From: Bacteroidales bacterium
GTDB lineage: Bacteria; Bacteroidota; Bacteroidia; Bacteroidales; UBA932
DNA length: 64,000 nucleotides
Direction: 5' to 3'
Assembly: GCA_011620605.1 (NCBI GenBank)
Contig: WOYW01000016.1
Coordinates: forward strand, 522,291 to 586,290
Numbering within the stretch: the first letter of the stretch is position 1; the number at the start of each line of letters is the position of its first letter. The notes below the pieces were generated by a model. The model did not search any database, was not told the origin of the DNA, and saw only the letters and a program-made list of their open reading frames with translations. Below, piece by piece: positions 39,390-50,713 of this stretch. The position numbers and the translations under genes are program-made.

Positions 39390-40859
39390 TTAACGGGAAT
39401 AATTGGGAGCTTCACGCGTTATGGTAACGTCGTGAGGATGATTTTCTATGACGCCGGCGGAAGTGATCCTTACAAATTCCGCTTTTTTCAGGGAAGCCAG
39501 ATCGGGGGTGCCGCAATATCCCATACCGGCACGCAATCCCCCGGTCATTTGATAAAAAACTTCACCCAGTGTTCCTTTGTAAGGCACCTGGGCAACAATC
39601 CCTTCGGGAACTAATTTTTTAACATCTTCTTCCGTGTCCTGGAAGTAGCGGTCCTTAGATCCCTGCTGCATGGCTTCCAGTGATCCCATCCCGCGATAGC
39701 TTTTGAATTTTCTTCCGTTCAGAATGATGGTCTCGCCGGGGGATTCTTCCACTCCGGCAAAGAGGGATCCCGCCATCACTGTATCTGCTCCTGCAGCCAG
39801 GGCTTTGACCATATCTCCCGAGTACCTTATCCCACCGTCGGCAATTACCGGGATGCCTTTTTCCCTGAGAGCCCCGTAGGCTTGCATAATGGCCGATAGC
39901 TGGGGTACGCCCACTCCCGCCACAACCCTGGTGGTACATATGGATCCGGGACCGATGCCGACTTTTACGGCATCTGCACCGGCCTCGGCAAGGGCAAGAG
40001 CCCCGGATGCGGTGGCCACATTCCCCGCAATGATGTCCAGGTTAGGAAAAGCCTGTTTTGCCTTTCGAACAGTTTCAAGCACTCCGGCGGAATGGCCGTG
40101 CGCTGTATCTATCACTACGGCATCAATGTCTACAGAAATCAGTTTTTCTATCTTTTCCAGCGTATCTGATTTGACACCCACAGCGGCAGCCGTGCGCAGC
40201 CTTCCCTTGGTATCCTTGCTGGCGCCGGGGTTGTCCTTGATCTTGGTGATGTCTTTAAAAGTCAGCAGTCCAATAAGTTTGAAATTCCTGTCTACCACCG
40301 GCAGCTTTTCGATCTTATGGATCTTTAGAAGCTCGGTGGCACTGCCCAGGTCGGCTCCGTCATGAATAGTGATCAGGTTCTCTTTGGTCATGATCTCCCG
40401 GATAGGAGTTCCCAGGTTTTCAACAAATCGCAGGTCCCGGTTCGTAATGATGCCTATCAGGCGGTGTTTTTCATCAATTACGGGTATGCCGCCAATATGA
40501 TTGTCTGCCATCAATTTAAGGGCGTCTCCCACACAAGCGTCCGGTGAGATCACTATGGGGTCGTATATCATCCCGTTTTCTGACCGTTTGACTTTGCGCA
40601 CATGTTCCATCTGTTGTTCTATGGACATATTCTTATGGATAACGCCAATACCTCCTTCCCGTGCTATAGCAATGGCCAGGGTCGAATCTGTGACCGTGTC
40701 CATGGCTGATGATACAATAGGAGCGCTCAGAAAAATATTTCTTGAAAAACGCGTGGTCAAATCCACGTCCCGGGGGAGTACGGAAGAAGCAGCAGGCAGA
40801 AGAAGAACGTCATCAAAAGTGAGTCCCTCATAGATAATACGATTACTGAAAAATTTCAT
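39390..40859 (-). CDS. guaB: IMP dehydrogenase with CBS domains
   Basis: [80 protein letters not shown]. Confidence 0.98.
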   Translation of the reverse strand: MKFFSNRIIYEGLTFDDVLLLPAASSVLPRDVDLTTRFSRNIFLSAPIVSSAMDTVTDSTLAIAIAREGGIGVIHKNMSIEQQMEHVRKVKRSENGMIYDPIVISPDACVGDALKLMADNHIGGIPVIDEKHRLIGIITNRDLRFVENLGTPIREIMTKENLITIHDGADLGSATELLKIHKIEKLPVVDRNFKLIGLLTFKDITKIKDNPGASKDTKGRLRTAAAVGVKSDTLEKIEKLISVDIDAVVIDTAHGHSAGVLETVRKAKQAFPNLDIIAGNVATASGALALAEAGADAVKVGIGPGSICTTRVVAGVGVPQLSAIMQAYGALREKGIPVIADGGIRYSGDMVKALAAGADTVMAGSLFAGVEESPGETIILNGRKFKSYRGMGSLEAMQQGSKDRYFQDTEEDVKKLVPEGIVAQVPYKGTLGEVFYQMTGGLRAGMGYCGTPDLASLKKAEFVRITSAGVIENHPHDVTITREAPNYSR

Positions 40860-40921
40860 GACCGGTGATTTTATCTTGCAAATATAAGGAAAACGAGTGA
40901 TTATGTATTATCTTTGTATAT

Positions 40922-42112
40922 ATGAAGAAATGGAAAGTCGGATTACTTGCCAGGGTGGCCATTGCCATAGTACTGGGCATTGTATCCGGTTTGTTTTTTC
41001 CTGTTTGGGCACAACGTATTTTTCTGACATTCAATGCTCTGTTCAACTCTTTCCTGAATTTTATTGTGCCATTGGTCATCCTGGGTCTTATAGCTCCCGG
41101 TATAGCCGAATTGGGGAAAGGAGCTGGTAAAATGCTGGGCACGACCCTGGGTCTTGCTTACGGGTCCACTTTGTTGAGCGGTTTTTTTGCCTATTTTATA
41201 TGCCGGGCGGTATACCCTGTATTGTTGACAGGCAACGGAAGCGTTTTGAGTCTGGCTACGGAAACAACGGCCGGTCTGACGGAAAACGCGGAACAACTCA
41301 CGCCATTCTTTACACTCGACTTCCCCCCCCTTTTCGGCGTCATGTCTGCCCTGGTTTTTGCTTTTGTACTGGGGCTGGGGCTTACCGTTATCCGGAACGG
41401 AGATGCGCTCAGAAATGTGCTTACCGGTTTCAGGGAGGTGGTCAATAAAACCATTTCCGGGGTGATCATCCCGTTGTTGCCTTTGTTCGTTTACGGCATT
41501 TTCTTGAAAATGGCCGCCGAGGGACAAGTTGAACAGGTGTTGGGTGTCTTTCTGAAGATCATCGTGCTGATCTTTGGCATGACCGTGGTCCTGTTGCTCT
41601 TCCAGTTCATTGTAGCAGGGCTGATCGCCCGGAAAAATCCGTTCTTCCTTTTAAAGACCATGTTAACGGCCTACGTGACAGCATTGGGAACACAATCTTC
41701 TGTTGCCACCATTCCGGTTACCTTAAAGCAGGCTGTAAAATGCGGGGTGGATCCCAGTATAGCCGGATCTGTGATCCCGTTATGTGCCACCGTACATTTA
41801 TCGGGGAGCATGCTCAAGATAACATCCTGTGCCATGGCGGTAATGATATTGATGAACATACCTTCGGATCCCGCGGTGTTTGCCGGCTTTATTTTTTTAC
41901 TGGGAATTACCATGATAGCGGCTCCCGGGGTACCCGGAGGGGCCATTATGGCTGCCATAGCCGTACTTCAGTCCGTGCTGGGTTTCAATGCCCAGGCGAT
42001 AGGTCTGATGATCACCCTTTACATTGCCATGGACAGTTTCGGGACGGCCTGCAATGTCACAGGTGACGGGGCTATTGCCGTAATAGTGAATAAATTTTAT
42101 GCGAAGAATTAG
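40922..42112 (+). CDS. Dicarboxylate/amino acid:cation symporter (DAACS)
   Basis: FLNFIVPLVILGLIAPGIAELGKGAGKMLG...ALGTQSSVATIPVTLKQA...VIPLCATVHLSGSML...DSFGTACNVTGDGAIAVIV. Confidence 0.93.
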   Translation: MKKWKVGLLARVAIAIVLGIVSGLFFPVWAQRIFLTFNALFNSFLNFIVPLVILGLIAPGIAELGKGAGKMLGTTLGLAYGSTLLSGFFAYFICRAVYPVLLTGNGSVLSLATETTAGLTENAEQLTPFFTLDFPPLFGVMSALVFAFVLGLGLTVIRNGDALRNVLTGFREVVNKTISGVIIPLLPLFVYGIFLKMAAEGQVEQVLGVFLKIIVLIFGMTVVLLLFQFIVAGLIARKNPFFLLKTMLTAYVTALGTQSSVATIPVTLKQAVKCGVDPSIAGSVIPLCATVHLSGSMLKITSCAMAVMILMNIPSDPAVFAGFIFLLGITMIAAPGVPGGAIMAAIAVLQSVLGFNAQAIGLMITLYIAMDSFGTACNVTGDGAIAVIVNKFYAKN

Positions 42113-42632
42113 TGTTTTTTGCGGATCCCGGAAAGGGAACGATCAGCTGATCATCAGCCAGGCAGAACTTTTGGGAGAGCTTTTGGCCAAAAAGGGTATA
42201 GAGCTTGTATACGGGGGAACCCGTGTAGGTATTATGGGGGTTTTGGCGGACAGTGTACTGGCACACGGAGGAACGGTAGAAGGTATTATGCCTGCTTTGA
42301 TAGAAGAAAAGCGGATCGCTCATGAAAGTCTGACAAAAATGATACAGGTATCTAACCTGGAAGAACGAAAAAAACGGCTGATCGCAAATTGTGATGCCAT
42401 TTTGGTTTTACCGGGCAGTTACGGGACTATGGATGAAATGTTCAATGCCCTGGCCTATAAACAATTGGATAAGATTCAAAAACCTGTTATATTGTTGAAT
42501 ATTGGAAGATTTTACGACCCCTTGCTGCTCCAGTTGGACCGGATGGTTACTGCAGGATTCATGCCGGAGCGTTTCCGCCGGAGCTTACAGGTAGTCAAGG
42601 ATTGCCGGGAACTGGATTTTCTTGGGGATTAA
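42099..42632 (+). CDS. TIGR00730/LOG family Rossmann-fold protein
   Basis: ISVFCGSRKGND...LVYGGTRVGIMGVLADSVLAHGG...LPGSYGTMDEMFNALAYKQL. Confidence 0.93.
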   Translation: MRRISVFCGSRKGNDQLIISQAELLGELLAKKGIELVYGGTRVGIMGVLADSVLAHGGTVEGIMPALIEEKRIAHESLTKMIQVSNLEERKKRLIANCDAILVLPGSYGTMDEMFNALAYKQLDKIQKPVILLNIGRFYDPLLLQLDRMVTAGFMPERFRRSLQVVKDCRELDFLGD

Positions 42633-43548
42633 CGTATTTTGCCCCCTGGAATGTGTTACGTTCTTCCAGGCGTTTTTCCAGGAGTCGAATAATTTCAACA
42701 TTACGAATCAACCCCCAGGGCGTTGAATTGACAAAACGGGGAGGTACTTCTCCGGCTATTCGTTCAATGAAAATATTTGGACGTAGCAGTTCCAGAAAAT
42801 CAATAACAAAATCCAGGTACTCCCGGAGTGTGAACGTCACAAAGTCCCCTGGATCTTTTTCAAATTCCTTTTCCATGGGGGTACCTTTTATTATCTGAAG
42901 CTGGTGCAACTTAAGGCTAGTCATAGGCAACCTGCTGAGAAAGGCGGCTTCCTTGAGCATGTCTTCACGGGATTCGCCCGGAAGGCCCAGGATCATGTGA
43001 ATGCCTGTGTGAAGACCGTGTGCAGCTGTCGCCCGTATTGCTTCCACCGACTGTTCCCAGGTATGGCAACGGTTAATGCGTTGGAGCGTCCTGTTGTAAC
43101 AGGATTCCACTCCGTATTCCAGCATAACGATCTTTTCTTTTGACAATTCCCGGAAAAAAGCCAGTTTTTGCTCATCTATACAATCCGGACGTGTCCCTAT
43201 TACTATCCCGCGTATCCGGGGATCTTCCAAAACAGGTTTGTATATACGGCGCAGGTCTTCCAGCGGTGCATGTGTGTTGGAGTAGGGTTGAAAATAGGCC
43301 AGGTAACCTCCGGCTTTCCGGTACCTGACGTGATGGAATTCAATACCTTCATTTATTTGTTGCGTAAGACTTTTGTCGGGAGTGCTGTAACCCGGATGGA
43401 AAGCCCTGTTATTACAATAGGTACATCCTCCCGTTCCAACAGTCCCGTCGCGGTTTGGACAGGTAAAACCCGCGTCAACCACCACTTTCTGAAGCCGGGT
43501 TCCGTATTTCTGTATGAAAAAACCGGTAAATGAACGATACCTTTGCAT
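42595..43548 (-). CDS. TIGR01212/YhcC-type radical SAM protein
   Basis: DAGFTCPNRDGTVGTGGCTYCNNRAFHPGY...YFQPYSNTHAPLEDLRRIY...LEYGVESCYNRTLQRINR. Confidence 0.94.
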   Translation of the reverse strand: MQRYRSFTGFFIQKYGTRLQKVVVDAGFTCPNRDGTVGTGGCTYCNNRAFHPGYSTPDKSLTQQINEGIEFHHVRYRKAGGYLAYFQPYSNTHAPLEDLRRIYKPVLEDPRIRGIVIGTRPDCIDEQKLAFFRELSKEKIVMLEYGVESCYNRTLQRINRCHTWEQSVEAIRATAAHGLHTGIHMILGLPGESREDMLKEAAFLSRLPMTSLKLHQLQIIKGTPMEKEFEKDPGDFVTFTLREYLDFVIDFLELLRPNIFIERIAGEVPPRFVNSTPWGLIRNVEIIRLLEKRLEERNTFQGAKYVNPQENPVPGNP

Positions 43549-43606
43549 GCTGCAAAGGTAAAAGTAAGGCTTGTCATATCAAAGATTTGCCCTAAATTTG
43601 TAAGTT

Positions 43607-44818
43607 ATGAAAAAGCTAAGCAATTATCTCCTGGCGGCTTCTGTCGCATTTGCCGTTCTCGCCGGGTGCGCGAAAGGCAGGACTCTGGAACAACTATCGG
43701 TCATTTCCGACAATATGAAATCGGCTTTCGCACCTGACCGAAGAGAGAAAGTCTATGATATTAATTTTGAAAAGCAAAAAGGTTCAAAGAGTTACATCGC
43801 ACGGGGAATAACCACTGAATCCGAAGTGGTACCCGCTTTGATAGCCGCAGCCGCTTCACAGAGAATTACACTGACCGACAGTGTAACGCTATTGCCAGAT
43901 CCGGGGCTGGGTGAATTTATTTACGGGGTAACTTCCCTTTCGGTTGTCAGCCACAGGTACGAACCGCGTCATGCTTCCGAATCAGCCACCCAGACATTGA
44001 TGGGTACACCATTGAGGATCTTGCAGGAAAAAGGAGGCTGGACCATGGTGAAAACACCTGAAGGGTATATTTCCTGGGCCCCATCTTCAGGGATACAGGC
44101 CATGGACAGACAGGCTTATGAAAAATGGATGGCGGCTCCCAAAGTGATCATTAATAAACATTATACATTGTTCAGGGAGCAGGCTTTGCCCGGTGCACCG
44201 GTCGTTGCCGACGGTGTCTGGGGAAATATTGTTGAACTGGAAGGACAGACCCCGCTTTATTACAGGGTAAAACTCCCAAACGGGAAGCAGGCTTACTTAT
44301 CGCGCTTTGATGCAGAACCTTTGAGGGAGTGGGCCATGAAAGAAAATCCCATGCCTGAGCAAATTATTTCCACATCCCTGCAGTTTGTGGGATTCCCGTA
44401 TTTATGGGCAGGAACATCCGTCAAGGCTATGGATTGCAGCGGTCTGGTAAAAAACACGTATTTCCTGAACGGGGTGATCCTGTTGCGTGATGCTTCCCAG
44501 CAGGCCCGTATGGGCGAGGAGGTCAACATTTCCGAAGGATGGCAGAACCTGCAAATGGGAGACCTGATATTTTTCGGAAGAAAAGCCACGAAAACAAGAA
44601 AAGAAAGTATTACCCATGTGGGAATATATATAGGAGACAGCCGTTTTATCCATTCCTCGGGTCTTGTTCGGGTGAATTCCCTGGATCCGGCAAGTGATAT
44701 TTATTATTCAGGATCCGACCGGTTGTTGCGAGCCGTCCGGATACTCAATCATATTGACGACGGAACAAAGGTGATCTCTGTCAGGGAACATCCCTGGTAC
44801 GGACTATCCGCAAATTAA
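43607..44818 (+). CDS. C40 (NlpC/P60) peptidase with SH3-type domains, lipoprotein
   Basis: FVGFPYLWAGTSVKAMDCSGLVKNTYFLNGVILLRDASQQARMG...LQMGDLIFFGRK...ITHVGIYIGDSRFIHSSG. Confidence 0.93.
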   Translation: MKKLSNYLLAASVAFAVLAGCAKGRTLEQLSVISDNMKSAFAPDRREKVYDINFEKQKGSKSYIARGITTESEVVPALIAAAASQRITLTDSVTLLPDPGLGEFIYGVTSLSVVSHRYEPRHASESATQTLMGTPLRILQEKGGWTMVKTPEGYISWAPSSGIQAMDRQAYEKWMAAPKVIINKHYTLFREQALPGAPVVADGVWGNIVELEGQTPLYYRVKLPNGKQAYLSRFDAEPLREWAMKENPMPEQIISTSLQFVGFPYLWAGTSVKAMDCSGLVKNTYFLNGVILLRDASQQARMGEEVNISEGWQNLQMGDLIFFGRKATKTRKESITHVGIYIGDSRFIHSSGLVRVNSLDPASDIYYSGSDRLLRAVRILNHIDDGTKVISVREHPWYGLSAN

Positions 44819-44839
44819 GTTACAAAATATCAATAGAAC

Positions 44840-46018
44840 ATGAATTCAACCAGACGCGATTTTTTAAAAACATCCATGGCCCTGGCAGCAGCGGCGGCGA
44901 TTGCCAATCCGGTACGTCTTTTTGCATCGGGAACAAGTAGTAAGGGAAGGACCGGAAAAGCTTTCGGACCGGATAAAATGGTCCTCACATTTGAACCGTT
45001 TGAAGCCCGTATGAAACATGTTTTCACAATTGCGGGATCATCCCGGTCCACGACCCCCATTGTATTGACCGAGATTTCTTACCAGGGGTATGTGGGTTAC
45101 GGAGAGGCTTCCATGCCGCCTTATCTGGGAGAAAGCACGGCTTCAGCCATGGAGTTCCTCAGACGTGTGGATCTGAGCCGGTTCAGTTCTCCTTTCCAAA
45201 TGGAGGATATACTGACGTATGTAGATAATATCACAACCAACAACACGGCTGCAAAATGTGCCGTGGATATAGCTTTACACGATCTATGCGGTAAGATCAT
45301 GGGACAGCCCTGGTGGAAGATATGGGGATGGAACAACCAGGATCTTCCCAGTACTTCGGTGACAGTCGGTCTGGCTTATGCTCAGGACGGAAGCATAGAC
45401 AAAGAAGAAGTGAGAAAAAAAACACTGGAGACCCTGGATTATAATTTAATAAAAGTTAAGCTGGGGAATACGGAAGAGAACGATAAAACCATGATCAAAA
45501 CTATCCGGGAGGTTACGGATCTTCCAATAGTTATTGATGCCAACCAGGGTTGGAAGGAAAAGGGTTATGCCTTGGATATGATAGAATGGCTTGCCCAAAG
45601 AGGCGTGGAAATGGTGGAACAGCCCATGCCTAAACTTTTACTGGATGAAACTGCCTGGCTGCGTGACCGGAGTCCGCTTCCCATTATAGCCGATGAAGCA
45701 TGCCAGCGTTTGTCCGATGTGATGAAACTTTACGGGGCTTATGACGGTATCAATATTAAATTGATGAAGTGTACCGGTATGCGTGAAGCCCGCAAAATGA
45801 TCACGCTGGCCAAAGCCCTCCATATGCGTATCATGATGGGTTGCATGACCGAAACTTCCGTTGCCATATCGGCAGCCGCTCAGTTTGCAGATCAGTTGGA
45901 ATGGGCAGACCTTGACGGGAACTGGCTGATAGCCAATGATATATTTACAGGAATGAAAGTTATTGACGGACGAATTACCCTGGAAGACAAGCCCGGAATA
46001 GGGGTTGAACCTTTATAA
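44840..46018 (+). CDS. Enolase-superfamily dipeptide (L-Ala-D/L-Glu) epimerase with Tat-like signal
   Basis: MNSTRRDFLKTSMALAAAAAI; IKVKLGN...IVIDANQGW...MVEQPMPK...IIADEACQRLSD...IMMGCMTETSVAISAAAQFA. Confidence 0.92.
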   Translation: MNSTRRDFLKTSMALAAAAAIANPVRLFASGTSSKGRTGKAFGPDKMVLTFEPFEARMKHVFTIAGSSRSTTPIVLTEISYQGYVGYGEASMPPYLGESTASAMEFLRRVDLSRFSSPFQMEDILTYVDNITTNNTAAKCAVDIALHDLCGKIMGQPWWKIWGWNNQDLPSTSVTVGLAYAQDGSIDKEEVRKKTLETLDYNLIKVKLGNTEENDKTMIKTIREVTDLPIVIDANQGWKEKGYALDMIEWLAQRGVEMVEQPMPKLLLDETAWLRDRSPLPIIADEACQRLSDVMKLYGAYDGINIKLMKCTGMREARKMITLAKALHMRIMMGCMTETSVAISAAAQFADQLEWADLDGNWLIANDIFTGMKVIDGRITLEDKPGIGVEPL

Positions 46019-46039
46019 TGTATTACTAAAAGAACAAGT

Positions 46040-46318
46040 ATGCCTGAAAATTTAAGAACATTTAAAAAGGATATTGATTATTTGATAGATGAAGTAATCT
46101 CTGATTGCTGTACATTTATTTACATTAATCCCAACAAAAAAGAAGAAGAGGCCATGGAAGTGATCAACCAGGCGATAGCCCTCAGGGATGAAATGTTTGA
46201 ACGTCTTAACAAAATTCATCAGAAACCTGCCAGGCCTCATTTCAAGGCGTTGAAAGAAGAATTTCTGAAAAGAGTGGATGACTTGTTTGAGAAAATAAGT
46301 GAACTGGCTAAACAGTAA
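46040..46318 (+). CDS. Small conserved helical protein of unknown function
   Basis: 92 aa MPENLRTFKKDIDYLIDEVISDCCTFIYINPNKKEEEAMEVINQAI...; intact, immediately upstream of metH. Confidence 0.75.
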   Translation: MPENLRTFKKDIDYLIDEVISDCCTFIYINPNKKEEEAMEVINQAIALRDEMFERLNKIHQKPARPHFKALKEEFLKRVDDLFEKISELAKQ

Positions 46319-49300
46319 GCCCGGCTCCCTTCTGAAAGGGCATATAATGATACTGGACGGGGCAATGGGTACCATGATCCAGCGCCAGAGTCCGACTTTT
46401 CCCCCGGGAGCGGAGGGGAACAATGATATTCTTGTCCTAACGCAACCGGCGCTGATCCAGTCTATACACAAAGAATACGTAGCGGCCGGAGCCGATATAA
46501 TCACCACCAACACCTTTAATGCCAATGCCATATCCCAACTGGATTACGGCATGCAGGACCGGGTGTACCAAATGAACCGGGAGGCTGCCCGCCTGGCGCG
46601 TCAGAGCGGGGCCCTGTTGGTAGCGGGATCTATGGGGCCTACTAACAAGTCTGCTTCCATATCGCCGGATGTGAACCGTCCCGGTAAACGTGCCATCGAT
46701 TTTATGACTCTTGTAAACGCATACAGGGAGCAGGCCCGGGGGTTGAAAGATGGTGGAGTGGATATGTTTCTGGTAGAAACGGTGTTCGATACCCTTAATG
46801 CCAAGGCTGCTTTGTTTGCCCTGGCGGAAGAAGCTCCCGGAATGCCGGTCATGTTGTCTGCCACCATTGCGGACAATTCCGGGAGGATTTTGTCAGGGCA
46901 AACGATTGAAGCTTTTCTGGTTTCTACAGAACATGCAGGATTGTTCAGCACGGGATTGAATTGTTCTTTTGGCCCCGATAAAATGTTACCATTCCTTCGC
47001 ACTTTATCCCGGCATGCATCCACTTTCACAAGTGCACACCCCAACGCCGGTTTGCCGGACTTGTACGGAAATTACAATCTTACGCCGGATGAAATGGCCC
47101 GGCAGATGAAACCATTTATTGAAGAGAGTCTTGTGAATATTGTAGGGGGATGCTGCGGAACAACTCCGGCACATATAGCCGCACTGGCTTCCATGGTACG
47201 TGAAAGCAGCGCTCCACTAAGGAGTGAAAAAAACGATGAGTCCGGGGAAAGATCTCCAAAGATGGTTCTCAGCGGTATGGAAAGGTTATGGGTACAGGAT
47301 GAACCCGCCTTTGTTCTGGTAGGAGAACGGACTAACGTGTCCGGAAGCCGAAAATTTGCCCGCCTGATTCATGATAAAAATTATGATGAAGCCCTGGAAA
47401 CGGCTCGAAAGATGGTTCGCGACGGAGCCCATGTCCTGGATGTGAATATGGATGATCCTATGCTGGATGCGGTGGTCGCTATGAGGGAATTCCTTTTGAG
47501 ATTGGGTTCGGATCCCGAGATCGCCCGTGTTCCGGTGATGCTGGATTCTTCCCGGTGGGAAGTGCTGGAAACCGGATTGCAATGTGTCCAGGGAAAATCC
47601 ATTGTCAATTCCATAAGTCTGAAAGAAGGTCCCGAGGAGTTTCTGCGACGAGCCCGTCTTATAAAACAATACGGGGCAGCTGTCATTGTAATGGCCTTTG
47701 ATGAAGAAGGCCAGGCAACCACCTTTGATCGCCGGATAGCCATATGTACGCGGGCTTACAAAATGCTGACAGAAGAAGCCGGATTTCACCCCTGTGACAT
47801 TATACTGGATCCGAATGTGTTGGCTATAGGCACCGGAATGGAAGAACACCGTCGTTTTGCCGTGGATTTCCTGGAAACAGTCCGTTATTTGAAACAGAAC
47901 CTGAAGGATGCCCCGGTAATAGCCGGAGTAAGTAATCTTTCGTTTTCATTCAGGGGAAATAATACCGTACGGGAAGCCATGCATTCTGTTTTCCTGTTTC
48001 ACGCCATAGCGGCCGGATTGGACATGGCCATAGTAAAACCCGGTGAACAACCGGGTTATAGTGATATTCCCGATACGTTACGTAAAGCCATTGAAGATGT
48101 TATTCTGGATTCCGATTCGGAAGCTACGTCCCGGTTAGTGGAAATTGCCGGAGATTTCAATGGGAAAAGTCGTCCAGGAAGAACCGGGGCCTATGATACA
48201 TGGCGGGATTTGGAAGTCCGGGAAAGACTCATATACGCTCTGGCACACGGAACAGAAACGTTCCTGGAAGAAGACCTGGGTGCCATGCAGGATGTTCCTG
48301 CTATGGAAGTTGTTGAAAAGACCCTGATGGAAGGCATGAACCGGGTCGGGAAATTGTTCGGAGAAGGAAAAATGTTTCTTCCCCAGGTGGTTAAAACGGC
48401 ACGTACCATGAAAAGAGCCGTTGCCATACTCCAGCCCCGGATAGAAGAGGAAAAGAAAAAAGATGCCGCAACAGGGACGGGAAACGAAGCGATACACGGT
48501 CTTATAGCAACGGTAAAAGGTGACGTACACGATATCGGAAAAAACCTGGTTACCCTGGTTCTGGAATGCAATAATTACCGGGTTACCGATCTTGGGGTAA
48601 TGGTCCCCGCCCACAGGATTGTCCAGGAAGCCCGGCAAAGCGGAGCTGCCTTTGTAGGATTGAGCGGTCTGATCACACCCTCCCTTGATGAGATGGTTGA
48701 AGTGGCCCGTTCCATGGAAAAAGCAGGATTGACCATCCCTTTGCTTATAGGAGGAGCCACCACGTCGGCAATGTTTATTGCGTTAAGGATCGCACCCGAG
48801 TATAACGGGCCGGTCATTCATTGTCCGGATGCAGCCGGGGTGGTGCCGTTACTGGCCGATTATTTTTCCCGTGACGAAAACATAAGAAAACGGTTCGTCG
48901 ATGATCTGAAAGCTTCACAAACCCTTATGCGCAATGCATATAAAAGTGCCCGCACAAAACGGGAATACGCAACACGGGAAGAAGCGTATGCCAACCGGTG
49001 GGTGTCTACGGTCAACTGGCGGATGCGAAACCTGTGTCCGCATTGCGGACAACGGCACGGACTGGATGATTTTGTACCTCCTTTTGTCGGGGTGAGATCA
49101 TTCAAAATCCCATTTGAAAAAACCGGCAAATTGATCAATTGGGATATGTTCCTGAAAGCATGGGAACTTCAGGGGGCTAAGGAGCAAGGGGAAAAAGCGA
49201 AGGAAGAAGCCCGGTGTATGCTGAACGATCTTGTTCAGGGCAGATATGGAGACATTGCCTTTGCCCGTGCTGTGGCCGGATTCTGGCCAGCCTTTTCCAC

Positions 49301-49844
49301 TGAGGAAGACCATATTGTTTTTTATGCCGACGCTTCCCTCAGGCGCGTTTTGCTGGATTTGCCCATGGAACGGGATCTGCTGCGTCAAAAGGACGGTTCT
49401 GCCAATCTTTGTCTGACCGATTTTATTGTTCAAGAAAATCCGGCGCACATACCGGATTATGCGGGATTGTTCCTGCTTACCGCTTCTTCACCTGAAATGG
49501 AGAGGCAAATAGCACGTTTTAAGGAAGCAGGGGACATCTACAATGCCCTGTTGCTGCAGACATTGTTGGACAGATTGGCCGAAGCCGGCAGCGAATACCT
49601 ACATCGTGAATTCATGAAGCTTCCTTGCGGTGCGTTACGCGGGATCCGCCCCGCTTTCGGGTATCCTTCGTGTCCGGACCATTCTTTGAAAAAAGATGTG
49701 GTTACCTTGTTACAGGCTGAAAAAGACCTGGGGATAACCCTTACGCCATCTTTTATGATGCAGCCGGTTTCATCGGTGTGCGGTATGTATATAGGCCATC
49801 CGCAGGCCTGCTATTTTACCGTGCATAAAGATCCGGGGGTATGA
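46299..49844 (+). CDS. metH: Cobalamin-dependent methionine synthase
   Basis: ILDGAMGTMIQ, VGGCCGTTPAHI, GDVHDIGKNLVTLVLECNNY (B12-binding), C-terminal activation domain. Confidence 0.97.
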   Translation: MNWLNSKPGSLLKGHIMILDGAMGTMIQRQSPTFPPGAEGNNDILVLTQPALIQSIHKEYVAAGADIITTNTFNANAISQLDYGMQDRVYQMNREAARLARQSGALLVAGSMGPTNKSASISPDVNRPGKRAIDFMTLVNAYREQARGLKDGGVDMFLVETVFDTLNAKAALFALAEEAPGMPVMLSATIADNSGRILSGQTIEAFLVSTEHAGLFSTGLNCSFGPDKMLPFLRTLSRHASTFTSAHPNAGLPDLYGNYNLTPDEMARQMKPFIEESLVNIVGGCCGTTPAHIAALASMVRESSAPLRSEKNDESGERSPKMVLSGMERLWVQDEPAFVLVGERTNVSGSRKFARLIHDKNYDEALETARKMVRDGAHVLDVNMDDPMLDAVVAMREFLLRLGSDPEIARVPVMLDSSRWEVLETGLQCVQGKSIVNSISLKEGPEEFLRRARLIKQYGAAVIVMAFDEEGQATTFDRRIAICTRAYKMLTEEAGFHPCDIILDPNVLAIGTGMEEHRRFAVDFLETVRYLKQNLKDAPVIAGVSNLSFSFRGNNTVREAMHSVFLFHAIAAGLDMAIVKPGEQPGYSDIPDTLRKAIEDVILDSDSEATSRLVEIAGDFNGKSRPGRTGAYDTWRDLEVRERLIYALAHGTETFLEEDLGAMQDVPAMEVVEKTLMEGMNRVGKLFGEGKMFLPQVVKTARTMKRAVAILQPRIEEEKKKDAATGTGNEAIHGLIATVKGDVHDIGKNLVTLVLECNNYRVTDLGVMVPAHRIVQEARQSGAAFVGLSGLITPSLDEMVEVARSMEKAGLTIPLLIGGATTSAMFIALRIAPEYNGPVIHCPDAAGVVPLLADYFSRDENIRKRFVDDLKASQTLMRNAYKSARTKREYATREEAYANRWVSTVNWRMRNLCPHCGQRHGLDDFVPPFVGVRSFKIPFEKTGKLINWDMFLKAWELQGAKEQGEKAKEEARCMLNDLVQGRYGDIAFARAVAGFWPAFSTEEDHIVFYADASLRRVLLDLPMERDLLRQKDGSANLCLTDFIVQENPAHIPDYAGLFLLTASSPEMERQIARFKEAGDIYNALLLQTLLDRLAEAGSEYLHREFMKLPCGALRGIRPAFGYPSCPDHSLKKDVVTLLQAEKDLGITLTPSFMMQPVSSVCGMYIGHPQACYFTVHKDPGV

Positions 49845-50713
49845 AGATCACCGACATATTCAAACAGAAGGAAAAAACTTTTTCTTTTGAGTTTTATCCC
49901 CCGAAAGATGAAATAGCGGCCGTTGATTTCGGGATCAACATAGGACAGCTGATTAAACTGGATCCTTCTTTCGTGTCGGTCACTTATGGGGCGGGAGGAT
50001 CAACCCGTTCACGTACTTTTGACCTGGTGGACTACCTAAAAAACAGGATCGGCCTGAATACAGTGGCTCATTATACCTGTGTAGGGAGCACAAAATCCAA
50101 GGCCATGGAGGATCTCAGGTCTTTGAGAGCAAAAGGATTGCAAAACTTCATGTTGTTGCGGGGAGATCCCGAAATTGGATCGAAATACGGCTTTATCCCT
50201 TGTTACGACGGTTTTGCCAACGCCACTGAACTGGTCTCCTATACAAGAGAACATATAGAAGACTGCTGCATAGGAGGGGGTGCTTATCCTGAAGTACATC
50301 CCGAGTCCGTCGATGCAGAATTTGACATCAGGAACCTGAAAAAAAAAGTGGATGCCGGGTGTGATTTCTTAATTACACAATTCTTTTTTGACAATCAACG
50401 TTATTTTGACTTTGTAGACCGTGCGCGCGAAATAGGGATAACGTGCCGGATCATTCCCGGGATAATACCCCTGATTAAATACTCACAGCTGGAAAGATTT
50501 GTCAATTTATCGCGTGCCAGTATCCCTGCCAGGTTTCTGCAAAAGTTAGAAGACAACCGTTATAATTCAGAGGCAGTGTACAAGGCCGGGATGGATTTTG
50601 CCATAGATCAATGCCGGGATCTGTTAGCCAGGGGAGCTCCGGGCATTCATTTTTATACACTCAATAAATCCCGGGCGACGGTAGAGATCTACAGAACTTT
50701 AAAAGTAAGGTAA
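49841..50713 (+). CDS. metF: Methylenetetrahydrofolate reductase
   Basis: FSFEFYPPKDE, SVTYGAGGSTRSRTFDLV, LLRGDPE, FLITQFFFDNQRYFDFV; ATGA overlap with metH. Confidence 0.96.
   Translation: MKITDIFKQKEKTFSFEFYPPKDEIAAVDFGINIGQLIKLDPSFVSVTYGAGGSTRSRTFDLVDYLKNRIGLNTVAHYTCVGSTKSKAMEDLRSLRAKGLQNFMLLRGDPEIGSKYGFIPCYDGFANATELVSYTREHIEDCCIGGGAYPEVHPESVDAEFDIRNLKKKVDAGCDFLITQFFFDNQRYFDFVDRAREIGITCRIIPGIIPLIKYSQLERFVNLSRASIPARFLQKLEDNRYNSEAVYKAGMDFAIDQCRDLLARGAPGIHFYTLNKSRATVEIYRTLKVR

Noticed and set aside
46299-46360. Truncated metH N-terminus caused by overlap with the upstream ORF
   Set aside because: The LDGAMGTMIQ core is present in frame with a plausible start; a 20-bp overlap is normal in operons.
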